DNA from: Terriglobus roseus DSM 18391 | GTDB lineage: Bacteria > Acidobacteriota > Terriglobia > Terriglobales > Acidobacteriaceae | Length of the DNA: 64,000 nt | Assembly: GCF_000265425.1 (NCBI RefSeq) | Contig: NC_018014.1 | Coordinates: forward strand, 1,798,001 to 1,862,000 | Reading direction: 5' to 3' | In this document: piece after piece, positions 54,273 through 62,516 of the stretch | Numbering within the stretch: the first letter of the stretch is position 1 | Layout of the letters: every line of letters starts with the position of its first letter | Program-made: the position numbers and the translations under genes | Notes under the pieces: model-generated | What the model saw: the letters and a program-made list of their open reading frames with translations, nothing else | Told to the model about the DNA's origin: nothing | Databases searched by the model: none

Positions 54273-56663
54273 TTAGTCGGCTGGAATGCCGGCGGGTTCA
54301 ACGGCATACTTGTCGGCGAGTTCGACCAGCTTGGGTGAGTAACGGCCAAGCGTGCCGGAGGTGAACAACGTGTCGTCCGCGGGCAGCACCAGGTCGCGGC
54401 GAGCCGGTTCAATCTGGACGAGGTCGGAAGGTGCAGCGGGGGACAGATGCTGATCGTTGCCGCTCAGCAACTGCAGGCGCAGCAGGTCATAGCCGGGTAC
54501 CAGGCGCTGAATCTCATCGAGCACTGCAAACGGGTCGAACGGTGACAGCTTCATCTCGAGGTTGTTCGCCGAGAGCCACACAGCATGACGATCGGCCTCA
54601 CCGGACTGCGCACCGCGCGTCTGGCCCAGATCAGCGCGAAGCCCCGCACCCTGCTTGCCGAACGGAACCAGCTCGCGGATGTTTGCGCCCATCTTGTCTG
54701 CAACGCGGACGATCAGCTCCAGGTCGGTACGGACGCCCGCACGATCGGAAGCTTTCTTCACCAGTTGCAGATCGCCGTAGCTGTTCGTGACCGAACCGGA
54801 CTTCTCATACAGGTTCGCAGAGGGGAAGATAACGTCTGCGAGCTGCGCCGTCTCCGTCAGGAACATGTCGTGGACGACCACGAAGGTGTTTGCCAGCGCG
54901 GTGGGATCGACCGAGTAACGAGCGACCGGGTTGGCATTGACCACATACAGCGCGCCAAGGTTGCCGGCGATCGCTGCGTCGAACATACCGATCAGGTCAA
55001 GACCCGGCGTGTTGCTGAATCGCTCGCCATACTCGTTATGGAAATCGTGCGAGCCCTTCAGGGGCAGGTAGCCGGGCAGCATGTCCGGCAGCAGGCCCAT
55101 GTCAGAAGCGCCGTGGCTGTTGACGTAATCGCTCAGCAGCGCGAACTTGGCGTGGGGCAGTGTCAGGCCGAAGTCGATCAAGGCCTTCAGCGCAGCGCCA
55201 CGCAGTTCACTGCCAATCAGGATGACGATCTTCTCTTCCGCCTTTACGGCATCACGCAGCGCCGCGAGGCTCTCTGCGCCAGCACCGCTGGCGAGCGTGT
55301 TCATCGCTTCGCCATAGCCCAGTTCGTCGATCTGCGCGAACAGCTTTGCCTGGCGGCGCAGCTTGATCGGCTGATGATTCACGACATACAGGCGAGCATT
55401 GTTCAGACGGACGTCCGCACGAATGTTCCAGGCGGTAAGCGGATTCTCGTTCGTAGGATCGCCACCCACCAGCAGGATCGCGGGCGAGTTCTCATTGTCA
55501 TGCTGCGATGCGAAACGGTCACCATTGCCGCTCAGCGCCGCAGCGAAGGTGACGTAGTCGGCCGTGCGATGGTGATCGATATTGTTGGTGCCGAGGACGC
55601 TGCGGCCGAACTTCTGCAGCAGATAAGCCTCTTCGTTTGTCAGGCGATTGCCACCGATGACGCCCGTCGCGGAGCCACCGCGTGCATCACGGATCTCACG
55701 CAGCTTGTTGCCGGCGTAGGCGATCGCCTCATCCCAGCTGACAGCCTTGAACTCACCATTCGGCTGCTTCACCATCGGCTGCGTGATGCGGCTGTGCGAA
55801 TTCGCGAAGTCGAAGCCGTAGCGGCCCTTGTTGCACAGGAAGTCGCCGTTGATGCCGCTCTTGTCGCGGTTGTCCCCGCGGACAATCTCGCTGCCATCGG
55901 TCGTTGCACGCACACCCAGCGTGGTCTTGCAACCATCGCCGCAGTGCGTGCACACCGTGGCAACGTGGTTCATCTCCCACGGGCGTGTCTTATAGCGATA
56001 GGTGTCGCTGGTCAGCGCGCCGACGGGGCATACGTCGATGCACATGCCGCACTCTTCGCAGTCCAGGTGCTGCAGACCATCTTCACTCTGCGACGCAGGG
56101 ATATTCGGTGCAATGACAGCGGACGAACCACGGTTTTGAATGCCCAGCGCGAAGACGTCCATGCCTTCACCGCACATACGAACGCAGCGATAGCAGAGGA
56201 TGCAACGGGGACGGTCGAAGTAGACGGTGGGCGACCACTGCTGTTCTTCGCGGTGATTCTTCGGCTCGGTATAGAACGAATCCGCCGCGCCGTACTTGAA
56301 GGTCATGTCCTGCAGTTCGCACTGGCCACCGGCATCGCAGACGGGGCAGTCGAGGGGGTGATTGCCCAGCAGCAACTGCAGTGTGGCCTTGCGGGCCTGC
56401 GCAATCTCCGGTGTCTCGGTCGCTACGATCATGCCTTCCGCAACGGGCGTGGTGCACGCCGTCTGCAGCTTGGGCATCTTCTCAATGCGCACAACGCACA
56501 TGCGGCAGGCCGCCTGCAGCGACAGGCCGGGGTAGTAACAGAAGGCCGGGATCTGGATGCCGGCCGCCTTGCAGGCGTCGATGAGCAGCGTGCCCGCTGG
56601 GGCAGTAATCTGCTGGCCGTCTACGGTAAGGGTTACGGAGCTTGCAGCTCGTACGTCTGGCAT
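54273..56663 (-). CDS. nuoG: NADH-quinone oxidoreductase subunit G
   Basis: Largest peripheral subunit of complex I, 796 residues. The N-terminal domain binds the [2Fe-2S] cluster N1b (CKAAGIQIPAFCYYPGLSL with CRMC and then the C-x-x-C pattern up to NHPLDCPVCDAGGQC). Further clusters follow in CILCYRCVRMC and in CEECGMCIDVCPVGAL. A bacterial extra cluster N7 site is visible as CTHCGDGC, with the last Cys in FLCNKGRYG. The rest is a molybdopterin-oxidoreductase-like domain without cofactor. It lies between nuoF and nuoH. Confidence 0.94.
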   Translation of the reverse strand: MPDVRAASSVTLTVDGQQITAPAGTLLIDACKAAGIQIPAFCYYPGLSLQAACRMCVVRIEKMPKLQTACTTPVAEGMIVATETPEIAQARKATLQLLLGNHPLDCPVCDAGGQCELQDMTFKYGAADSFYTEPKNHREEQQWSPTVYFDRPRCILCYRCVRMCGEGMDVFALGIQNRGSSAVIAPNIPASQSEDGLQHLDCEECGMCIDVCPVGALTSDTYRYKTRPWEMNHVATVCTHCGDGCKTTLGVRATTDGSEIVRGDNRDKSGINGDFLCNKGRYGFDFANSHSRITQPMVKQPNGEFKAVSWDEAIAYAGNKLREIRDARGGSATGVIGGNRLTNEEAYLLQKFGRSVLGTNNIDHHRTADYVTFAAALSGNGDRFASQHDNENSPAILLVGGDPTNENPLTAWNIRADVRLNNARLYVVNHQPIKLRRQAKLFAQIDELGYGEAMNTLASGAGAESLAALRDAVKAEEKIVILIGSELRGAALKALIDFGLTLPHAKFALLSDYVNSHGASDMGLLPDMLPGYLPLKGSHDFHNEYGERFSNTPGLDLIGMFDAAIAGNLGALYVVNANPVARYSVDPTALANTFVVVHDMFLTETAQLADVIFPSANLYEKSGSVTNSYGDLQLVKKASDRAGVRTDLELIVRVADKMGANIRELVPFGKQGAGLRADLGQTRGAQSGEADRHAVWLSANNLEMKLSPFDPFAVLDEIQRLVPGYDLLRLQLLSGNDQHLSPAAPSDLVQIEPARRDLVLPADDTLFTSGTLGRYSPKLVELADKYAVEPAGIPAD

Positions 56664-56675
56664 TCGTGTCCTCTG

Positions 56676-57998
56676 CTAGTGCGAAGCGCCGATAAGTTCT
56701 TCGGTGGTGATGAAGGTCTTCTCTGTCCGAGCGCCCTTGAGGTATTCCTCGAACTCAGGACGGAACTTCTTGATGAAGCCGAGCGTTGGCATGGCTGCGG
56801 CGTCGCCAAGTGGGCAGAAGGTGCGGCCCATCATGTTCTCAGCCAGGTACTGGATGTTGTTGATGTCCTTCAGATTACCGCCGCCGTTGTAAAAGCGCGT
56901 CAGGGTCTTCTTCAGCCAGTCCGTTCCTTCGCGGCAGGGAATGCACCATCCGCAGGATTCATGCTGGTAGAACTTGATGGTTCGCAGCGCAAACTCAACA
57001 ATCGAGACCGTCTCATCCAGCACGACAATGCCGCCGGAGCCAAGCATGGTGCCGGCCTTGCCCATCTGATCGAAGTCCAGACCGACGTCGATCTCATCCG
57101 GCAGCAGCACTGGACACGAAGATCCGCCAGGGACAACCGCCTTCAGCTTGCGACCACCCTTGACGCCACCGGCAACTTCATAGATGGCCTTCTTCAGGTT
57201 GTAGCCCATGGGCAGCTCGTAGACGCCGGGGCGCTCCACGTGTCCGCTGATACCGAACAGGCGCGTGCCGCCGTTGCGCTCACTGCCGATCTTCGCGTAA
57301 TCCGCGCCGCCCATCAGCAGGATGTGCGGTGCACTGGCGATCGTCTCAGCGTTGTTGATCACGGTCGGTCCGCCGTACAAGCCGACGACAGCAGGGAACG
57401 GAGGCTTGATACGCGGAACGCCGCGCTTGCCTTCCAGCGACTCCATCAGAGCCGACTCTTCACCGACTTCGTATGCGCCTGCGCCGGTTTGCGTGACGAT
57501 GTCGAAGTCCACGCCTTCCTTGCCGAAGATGTTTTTGCCCAGGAAGCCCTTGGCGTAGGCATCGGCAACGGCCTTCTCGACGATCTTCAGCAGGTAGCGA
57601 TACTCGCCGCGCAGGTAGATGAAGCCCATCTTCGCGCCAATGGCCAGGCCGGCGATCATGGTGCCTTCAATCACAGCGTGCGGATCATGCAGGAAGATCA
57701 CGTGATCCTTGCAGGTTCCCGGCTCCGACTCATCGCCGTTCACCAGCACATACTTCGGCTTTTCGCTGGTCTTGGGAACAAAGGACCACTTCAAACCGGT
57801 GGGGAAGCCTGCGCCGCCACGTCCGCGGAGGCCGCTGGCCTTCATCTCATTGATGACCCACTCAGGCCCTTGTTCAATGGCCTTTTGTACTGCCTTGTAG
57901 CCGTCCAGCTCGACGTACTTGTCGATCTCTGCAGCGCCCTGCCCAAAGCGGCGGGAGAGGACTCGGACTTCATCGGGATGCGAGACCAGGGTGGGCAT
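56676..57998 (-). CDS. nuoF: NADH-quinone oxidoreductase subunit F
   Basis: Flavoprotein subunit that takes electrons from NADH, 440 residues. The FMN/NADH-binding stretch GRGGAGFPTGLKWSF is followed by NGDESEPGTCKDHVI. The [4Fe-4S] cluster N3 is held by ESCGWCIPCREGTDW and a later Cys (GRTFCPLGDAAA). The start codon shares its first base with the nuoE stop codon. It is cotranslated with nuoE and precedes nuoG by 12 bases. Confidence 0.96.
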   Translation of the reverse strand: MPTLVSHPDEVRVLSRRFGQGAAEIDKYVELDGYKAVQKAIEQGPEWVINEMKASGLRGRGGAGFPTGLKWSFVPKTSEKPKYVLVNGDESEPGTCKDHVIFLHDPHAVIEGTMIAGLAIGAKMGFIYLRGEYRYLLKIVEKAVADAYAKGFLGKNIFGKEGVDFDIVTQTGAGAYEVGEESALMESLEGKRGVPRIKPPFPAVVGLYGGPTVINNAETIASAPHILLMGGADYAKIGSERNGGTRLFGISGHVERPGVYELPMGYNLKKAIYEVAGGVKGGRKLKAVVPGGSSCPVLLPDEIDVGLDFDQMGKAGTMLGSGGIVVLDETVSIVEFALRTIKFYQHESCGWCIPCREGTDWLKKTLTRFYNGGGNLKDINNIQYLAENMMGRTFCPLGDAAAMPTLGFIKKFRPEFEEYLKGARTEKTFITTEELIGASH

Positions 57999-58507
57999 TA
58001 CTTCACATCCTTTCCACGACCGGCAGCATACTCTGCCAGGATCGCGTCGACCTTCACGGTCGTCAGGTTGTCATGGAAGTCGTAGTTCACCTGCATGGCA
58101 GGCGCCCAGCAACAGGCACCGATGCACTCAACCTCTTCCAGGCTGAACTGGCCATCGGGTGTGACTTCCTTGTGCCCAATGCCAAGCTTCGCCTTGCAGT
58201 GGTCAAGGATGTCGTAGCCGCCAACGAGCATGCAGGAGATGTTCGTGCAAACCTGCACGTTGTACTTACCCGCAGGCTTCGTGCGAAGCATGGAGTAGTA
58301 CGAAAGAACTCCGCGAACGTCCAACTCAAGCAGATCCAGCCGCTGCGCGATCTCCGCGACGACGGCGTCGGAAACATATCCAACCTCGTCCTGCGCATAC
58401 AGCAGCATGGGGACAAGAGCCGATCGCTTTACCGGGTAGAGCGTGACGAGTTTGTCGAAACGCTCGGCGGTTGCCGGCGTGAAGATGCTGTCGGTTACGG
58501 TGCTCAC
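57998..58507 (-). CDS. nuoE: NADH-quinone oxidoreductase subunit E
   Basis: Peripheral thioredoxin-like [2Fe-2S] (N1a) subunit, 169 residues. The cluster cysteines occur in VCTNISCMLVGG (two, five apart) and ECIGACCWAP. The N-terminal helical part (LVPMLLYAQDEVGYVSDAVVAEIAQRL) is normal. Its GTG/ATG start overlaps the stop codon of the unknown gene at 58504-58848, so the two are coupled. It is followed by nuoF with a one-base overlap. Confidence 0.95.
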   Translation of the reverse strand: MSTVTDSIFTPATAERFDKLVTLYPVKRSALVPMLLYAQDEVGYVSDAVVAEIAQRLDLLELDVRGVLSYYSMLRTKPAGKYNVQVCTNISCMLVGGYDILDHCKAKLGIGHKEVTPDGQFSLEEVECIGACCWAPAMQVNYDFHDNLTTVKVDAILAEYAAGRGKDVK

Positions 58508-58848
58508 ACGGTAATTATCGCCGATGCCAGCCGCTCTGCGTAGAGGTCCATCTCATCTTCGTCGTGACCAACGCAGGCACGCCCATTTTCTGTCAGGGTG
58601 AAGGCGGTTGTTTCGCCCTCGCTGGTGGCGTATTCGGTGCGCGTGAACCGCATCCAGCGCAGCCCATAGCGCACCAGAATGCTGTCGTCACTCACCTCAA
58701 CAACGGCATGCTGCTCGCGGCCCAGCGAGTGGACGGCAGCATACGAACGCAGCAGGGAAGCCCAGGAAGTCCACAATTCGCGGTGAAGTTGATCGGTCAC
58801 AGTCTCTTCAGAGTAGCCGAGTTGCCGAAATGGGGGCTCCTGGCCCAT
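58504..58848 (-). CDS. Hypothetical protein coupled to nuoE
   Basis: Unknown function. ATG at 58848 gives 114 residues; the open frame reaches to 58899, but this would run into the hairpin repeat. Helical N-terminal half (EETVTDQLHRELWTSWASLLRSYAAVHSLG) and a beta-rich C-terminal half (HAVVEVSDDSILVRYGLRWMRF, then FTLTENGRACVG), with an acidic end. The stop codon overlaps the nuoE start by 4 bases, implying translational coupling to complex I. It might be an assembly or regulatory factor, but nothing in the sequence proves it. Confidence 0.62.
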   Translation of the reverse strand: MGQEPPFRQLGYSEETVTDQLHRELWTSWASLLRSYAAVHSLGREQHAVVEVSDDSILVRYGLRWMRFTRTEYATSEGETTAFTLTENGRACVGHDEDEMDLYAERLASAIITV

Positions 58849-58859
58849 GCAAGAAGAAA

Positions 58860-58890
58860 CCCCACATCTCTTCGAGATATGGGGCGCCCG
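58860..58890. repeat. Dispersed hairpin repeat, family A, copy 3
   Basis: CCCACATCTC-TTCG-AGATATGGG-like stem with one mismatch, followed by GGCGCCC. It lies between the RraB-like gene and the unknown gene in the nuo operon. Weaker stem than copies 1 and 2. Confidence 0.6.
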
Positions 58891-58920
58891 TGCTCTCATC
58901 TCCTGGACTCCCTTCAGGAT

Positions 58921-59358
58921 CTAGGAGACCTGAGGGTTCTCCGTAGCCACTTCCGCGTCTTTGGTATCTGGAGCGTCGCTATGCGTCTGCGCCTGCTCCG
59001 CCGTCTCATCCGCAAGTAGATTCCATCCGTCAAAGGTTCCATTCATCGCATTTGCGGTGTGAACCATATCCGAAACGAACTCCTCACGCACAGCATCTCG
59101 GAGACTGCGCTTGACCCCCACCCGGATGTGAAAGCGGTCTCCCTGCTGCTCGGGATCTCGCAGCAGCACCCGCGTTCCCTTCGCAAACAGCGCCTTCGTC
59201 AATGCGCGCGCGCACTCCTCGTCCTGTGATGAGAAGCAGAGCACCAGCGACCGCGTCGTCTCCACGTTGTACTGCTGATCCACCAGCTCCTGCATGCGGA
59301 CGCTGTTGTTCGTAAGCTGCTGGTCAAGATTCTCTTTTGCGCTCGCTTCTGTCGGCAT
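58921..59358 (-). CDS. RraB-like (RNase E inhibitor B domain) protein
   Basis: 145 residues from ATG at 59358. The middle part (LVLCFSSQDEECARALTKALFAKGTRVLLRD and on to NAMNGTFDGWNLLAD) has the alternation and the FDGW end of the RraB domain (PF06877), which in E. coli binds and inhibits RNase E. A helical N-terminal segment and an acidic, Thr/Glu-rich tail flank it. It sits inside the nuo operon, after an Uma2 remnant and before a hypothetical gene. The family call is moderate, based on pattern only. A role in mRNA turnover is inferred. Confidence 0.6.
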   Translation of the reverse strand: MPTEASAKENLDQQLTNNSVRMQELVDQQYNVETTRSLVLCFSSQDEECARALTKALFAKGTRVLLRDPEQQGDRFHIRVGVKRSLRDAVREEFVSDMVHTANAMNGTFDGWNLLADETAEQAQTHSDAPDTKDAEVATENPQVS

Positions 59359-59414
59359 CCCTGGCTTGTACCTCGAGACATTGGATGCGCTCCGCAAGGA
59401 TCGCGTCAGGCGAG

Positions 59415-59604
59415 CTAAGCCTTTGGAGCGCTATCGATTTCGTCGAAGATGTCCGTAACCGTGATGCGAACGGGCGTACCCGGCATGGTCAGCGCATCCC
59501 CAGCCCAGGTTCCGCTCCTCGACCTCACCGTCCACGTAATCGCAGTCCGGCGCCTAAGTCGTCCGGAGGTACTCCTTCACCGGGATGTGGACCGTGGTAG
59601 CCAT
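59415..59604 (-). pseudogene. Uma2-family (DUF820) nuclease remnant
   Basis: ATG at 59602-59604 opens MATTVHIPVKEYLRTT, a typical Uma2 start, then hits an in-frame TAG at 59554-59556. The next codons read PDCDYVDGEVEERNLG, the Asp/Glu-rich core of Uma2 proteins. Then the sequence jumps, in another frame, to MPGTPVRITVTDIFDEID, the usual C-terminal end, and a stop at 59415. About 100 codons of the middle, including most of the catalytic core, are gone. It lies between nuoD and the RraB-like gene. Confidence 0.82.
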
Positions 59605-59647
59605 GAACCTATACGACGCTCCTGCCAGCCGTTGGCGCAAGAGAAAA

Positions 59648-59680
59648 CCCCACATCTCACAGCGAGACGTGGGGCCAGCA
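59648..59680. repeat. Dispersed hairpin repeat, family A, copy 4
   Basis: CCCCACATCTC-ACAGC-GAGACGTGGGG with one mismatch, followed by CCAGCA. It lies 20 bases beyond the nuoD stop codon and marks one edge of the block inserted between nuoD and nuoE. Confidence 0.65.
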
Positions 59681-59699
59681 TTCCTTATTGCGGTTCAGC

Positions 59700-60953
59700 C
59701 TAGCGGTCGATCTCACCCAGAACAATGTCAATTGAGCCAATGACAGCTACCACATCGCCCAATAGCTTGCCTTTGCACATGGTCTCCAGCGCCTGCAGCG
59801 TCGCATAGCTAGGATTCCGCATGTGGCAACGCAGCGGCTTCGCCGTGCCGTCGCTGACGACGTAGTAACCCATCACGCCGCGTGGCGACTCTACCGTCTG
59901 GAAGACCTCGCCTGCCGGAACGCCAAAACCTTCCGTGACGATCTTAAAGTGGTGAATCAACGACTCCATCTGCGTCTTCATCTGCTCACGGTTCGGCAGA
60001 ATGATCTTTGGAGCGTCTGCGACGATTGGTCCCTCAGGCATGCGATCCAGCGCCTGCTGACAGATCTTGATCGACTCGTACATCTCCTCCAACCGAATGA
60101 CGTAGCGCGCCCAGACATCGCCCTCGGTGCGGATCGGCACCTTGAAACTGTACTTCTCGTAACCGGAGTAGGGCATATCCCGACGCAGATCCCAGTCCAC
60201 GCCTGAGGCGCGTAGCGGCGGCCCTGTAACGCCCAGCGCGATCGCGTCTTCGGGCGACAGATAACCAACACCCTTCAAACGCGAGACCCAGATGGGATTA
60301 CCCGTCAGCAGTCCCTCGTACTCGGCGATCTTCGACGGCATCACCTTCAGGAACTTCTGCACACGGCCAAACCAATCGATCGGCGGATCCATGCTGATGC
60401 CACCAATGCGGAAGTAGCTGGTCATCATGCGCTGGCCGGCAACCGCCTCAAACAGGCGCAGCAGCTCTTCGCGCTCACGGAAGCAGTACAGGAACACCGT
60501 TAGCGCGCCGATATCCATGGCGTGCGTGCCGAGCCAGACCAGGTGGCTCTGAATGCGCGTCAACTCGTTCAGCAGGATGCGGATCGTCTCCGCGCGCTCC
60601 GGAATCTCCAGGCCCAGCAGCTTCTCAACCGCCAGCACATAGGCCAGGTTGTTCGTCATGGGGCACAGATAGTCGATACGATCGGTCAGCGGCACCACCT
60701 GCTGGTAGAACTTCGCCTCGCAGGTCTTTTCAATGCCGGTATGCAGGTAGCCGATATCCGGCGCCAGCGACACGACGGTCTCACCGTCGATCTCAAGTAC
60801 CAGCCGCAGAACGCCGTGTGTCGACGGGTGCTGAGGGCCCATGTTCAGAACCATGGTTCGGTCCTGCGCGGGATCGTCCTGGTGGCGTGCGGAGTCGGCG
60901 ACGACGTCAAGAACGTCCGGAATGATCATGTCTGGCGCGGCAACAGGAGCCAT
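59700..60953 (-). CDS. nuoD: NADH-quinone oxidoreductase subunit D
   Basis: 49-kDa subunit homologue that forms the quinone pocket with NuoB, 417 residues. Conserved regions: LNMGPQHPSTHGVLRLVLEIDGE near the N-terminus, YLHTGIEKTCEAKFYQQVVPLTDRIDYL, and DWDLRRDMPYSGYEKYSFKVP. It has a short low-conservation N-terminal extension. It is separate from nuoC (not fused) by 66 bases. Downstream is the inserted block. Confidence 0.95.
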   Translation of the reverse strand: MAPVAAPDMIIPDVLDVVADSARHQDDPAQDRTMVLNMGPQHPSTHGVLRLVLEIDGETVVSLAPDIGYLHTGIEKTCEAKFYQQVVPLTDRIDYLCPMTNNLAYVLAVEKLLGLEIPERAETIRILLNELTRIQSHLVWLGTHAMDIGALTVFLYCFREREELLRLFEAVAGQRMMTSYFRIGGISMDPPIDWFGRVQKFLKVMPSKIAEYEGLLTGNPIWVSRLKGVGYLSPEDAIALGVTGPPLRASGVDWDLRRDMPYSGYEKYSFKVPIRTEGDVWARYVIRLEEMYESIKICQQALDRMPEGPIVADAPKIILPNREQMKTQMESLIHHFKIVTEGFGVPAGEVFQTVESPRGVMGYYVVSDGTAKPLRCHMRNPSYATLQALETMCKGKLLGDVVAVIGSIDIVLGEIDR

Positions 60954-61019
60954 GGTGCGAATCCCTCGGGTAATGCGGTTACAGAAACAGCGGCGTTCTA
61001 GCGGTAGACTTCAACCGAT

Positions 61020-61502
61020 CTAGCGGTAGCCTTCGACCGGGTAGTCCTTGCGCAGCGGATGGCCCTTCCAGTCGGTCGGCATCATAATGCGCGTCAGGTT
61101 CGGGTGCCCGCTAAAACGGATGCCGAACAGGTCGAACACCTCGCGCTCATAGAAGTTCGCGGACGGCCACACAGACGTGATCGACGGAACGACAGGGGAG
61201 TCACCCTCCAGCAAAACCGCCAGGCGAATCCGCTGCTTCATCATCATCGAAACGATGTGGTAACTCACCTGAAAGCGCGGCTCGCTGGGGTACCAGTCGA
61301 CCGCAGTGCAATCTTCAAAGAAGTTGTAACCGGCATCCTGCACGGCCTTGGCCGCGGCGACGATGTCTTCCGCACCAACAGTCACGGTCAGTTCGTCGCG
61401 GTCGAACTTGGCCTTCACCGGCATCGTTCCCAGCGCAATCATCGCTGGATTGTCGGTCATTGCCTCGCGAACGGCTTCGAGAGAGAGCAGAGCATCAGCC
61501 AT
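61020..61502 (-). CDS. nuoC: NADH-quinone oxidoreductase subunit C
   Basis: 30-kDa subunit homologue, 160 residues. The family signature is FYEREVFDLFGIRFSGHPNLTRIMMPTDWKGHPLRKDYP at the C-terminal end. A short N-terminal part (LEAVREAM and on) precedes the beta-rich core. It begins one base into the nuoA stop codon. In most operons nuoB lies between nuoA and nuoC; here there is no room for it. Confidence 0.94.
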   Translation of the reverse strand: MADALLSLEAVREAMTDNPAMIALGTMPVKAKFDRDELTVTVGAEDIVAAAKAVQDAGYNFFEDCTAVDWYPSEPRFQVSYHIVSMMMKQRIRLAVLLEGDSPVVPSITSVWPSANFYEREVFDLFGIRFSGHPNLTRIMMPTDWKGHPLRKDYPVEGYR

Positions 61503-61912
61503 TACAGATCCGCCTTATCGTTGCCCCAGTCGAGCACGCCCTTCTTCCACACATAAAACAGGCCCACGGCGACGAAGCCAAGGTACACAATCATCTCGTT
61601 GAAGCCGAAAAACTTCGACCCGGTCAGCGCCGGCAGCTGGCGGAAGACCGTAGCCCACGGCAGCATGAAGACAGCCTCGACATCGAACAGGATGAAGAGC
61701 ATGGCAACCATGTAGAAGCGCACGGAGAAACGTCCGCGGGCATCACCCACCGGATCCATGCCGCACTCATAAGCGCCGGCCTTCACCTTGCTCGGGCGCT
61801 TCTTGCCAATGAAGAACGATGCGCCCACCATGCCGCCGGCCAGGCCAATGGCCACCAGCAGTTGCAGGGCAAGCGGAAGGTAGTTCCAGACGTAAGGGTG
61901 TGTCGAGTTCAT
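61502..61912 (-). CDS. nuoA: NADH-quinone oxidoreductase subunit A
   Basis: Three-helix membrane subunit, 136 residues. The first helix LPLALQLLVAIGLAGGMVGASFF is followed by the conserved loop KVKAGAYECGMDPVGDARGRFSVRFYMVAMLFILFDVEAVFMLPWA, whose Cys and Glu-Cys residues line the quinone cavity. It is the first nuo gene, with about 100 bases to the divergent VOC gene, so the operon promoter should lie there. Confidence 0.94.
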   Translation of the reverse strand: MNSTHPYVWNYLPLALQLLVAIGLAGGMVGASFFIGKKRPSKVKAGAYECGMDPVGDARGRFSVRFYMVAMLFILFDVEAVFMLPWATVFRQLPALTGSKFFGFNEMIVYLGFVAVGLFYVWKKGVLDWGNDKADL

Positions 61913-62017
61913 GCGGTCCTTAAGGGTGCGTCTTTACCCGATTCTAGCCGCAGACCGCACCGAAGGGAATTCGGCGCCCGTCTCAGGGACAAGATTTGAC
62001 TTTCCCCGCTTGAATTC

Positions 62018-62419
62018 ATGCCTCATCCTGTTGCCATGATGGATCGACCACACAATCTGACCGCAATCCTTCCCTGCAGCGACGTCCCCGCAAGCAGGGC
62101 GTTCTACGAGCGGCCGGGCTTCCAGGTCTGGGCAGGCGACGACCACTACCTGATGATGCGCGACGGCAGGGGAGGCGAACTGCACCTGCAACCCGCCTGT
62201 GAAGACTGGCTGGTGCCGGGCCGTAACCCCTTCGGCCTCTACCTCTACTCGGAGGACGTCGACGCACTGGCCGCAAAGTTTCTGGGCGAGATCCTGGGAA
62301 AAGTTCATGGCCCGGAAGACAAGCCCTGGGGCATGTACGAATTTGCCGTCTCCGACCCTGACGAGACGCTCGTCCGCATCGGCTGGCCGTCCCGCTTACG
62401 CACTGCTTCTGCGAAATAA
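62018..62419 (+). CDS. VOC-family (glyoxalase/bleomycin-resistance-like) protein
   Basis: 133-residue protein of the vicinal-oxygen-chelate fold. The N-terminal AILPCSDVPASRAFYERPGFQVW is the usual first beta-alpha-beta unit. The second, GLYLYSEDVDALAAKFLGEILGKVHGPEDKPWGMYEFAVSDPDETLVRIG, carries the common D-P-x-x-x-L-x-x-I ending. The metal-ligand His/Glu set is not fully clear, so an enzyme or a binding protein are both possible. Three in-frame ATGs (62018, 62036, 62039) make the start uncertain. Divergent from nuoA. Confidence 0.8.
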   Translation: MPHPVAMMDRPHNLTAILPCSDVPASRAFYERPGFQVWAGDDHYLMMRDGRGGELHLQPACEDWLVPGRNPFGLYLYSEDVDALAAKFLGEILGKVHGPEDKPWGMYEFAVSDPDETLVRIGWPSRLRTASAK

Positions 62420-62516
62420 CGGCAACGAGCTCTTCCCATGCGGGCACGTCACGCGATAAAGTGCTCATGCCGTCGTTAGTGGACGATGTACACATCTGGA
62501 TCAGGGGAGAGTTAGG

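Noticed and set aside
54585..58085. A 1166-codon open frame on the plus strand opposite nuoG, nuoF and nuoE
   Set aside because: It lies wholly antisense to three conserved genes, has a composition typical of shadow frames in GC-rich DNA, and shows no domain pattern.
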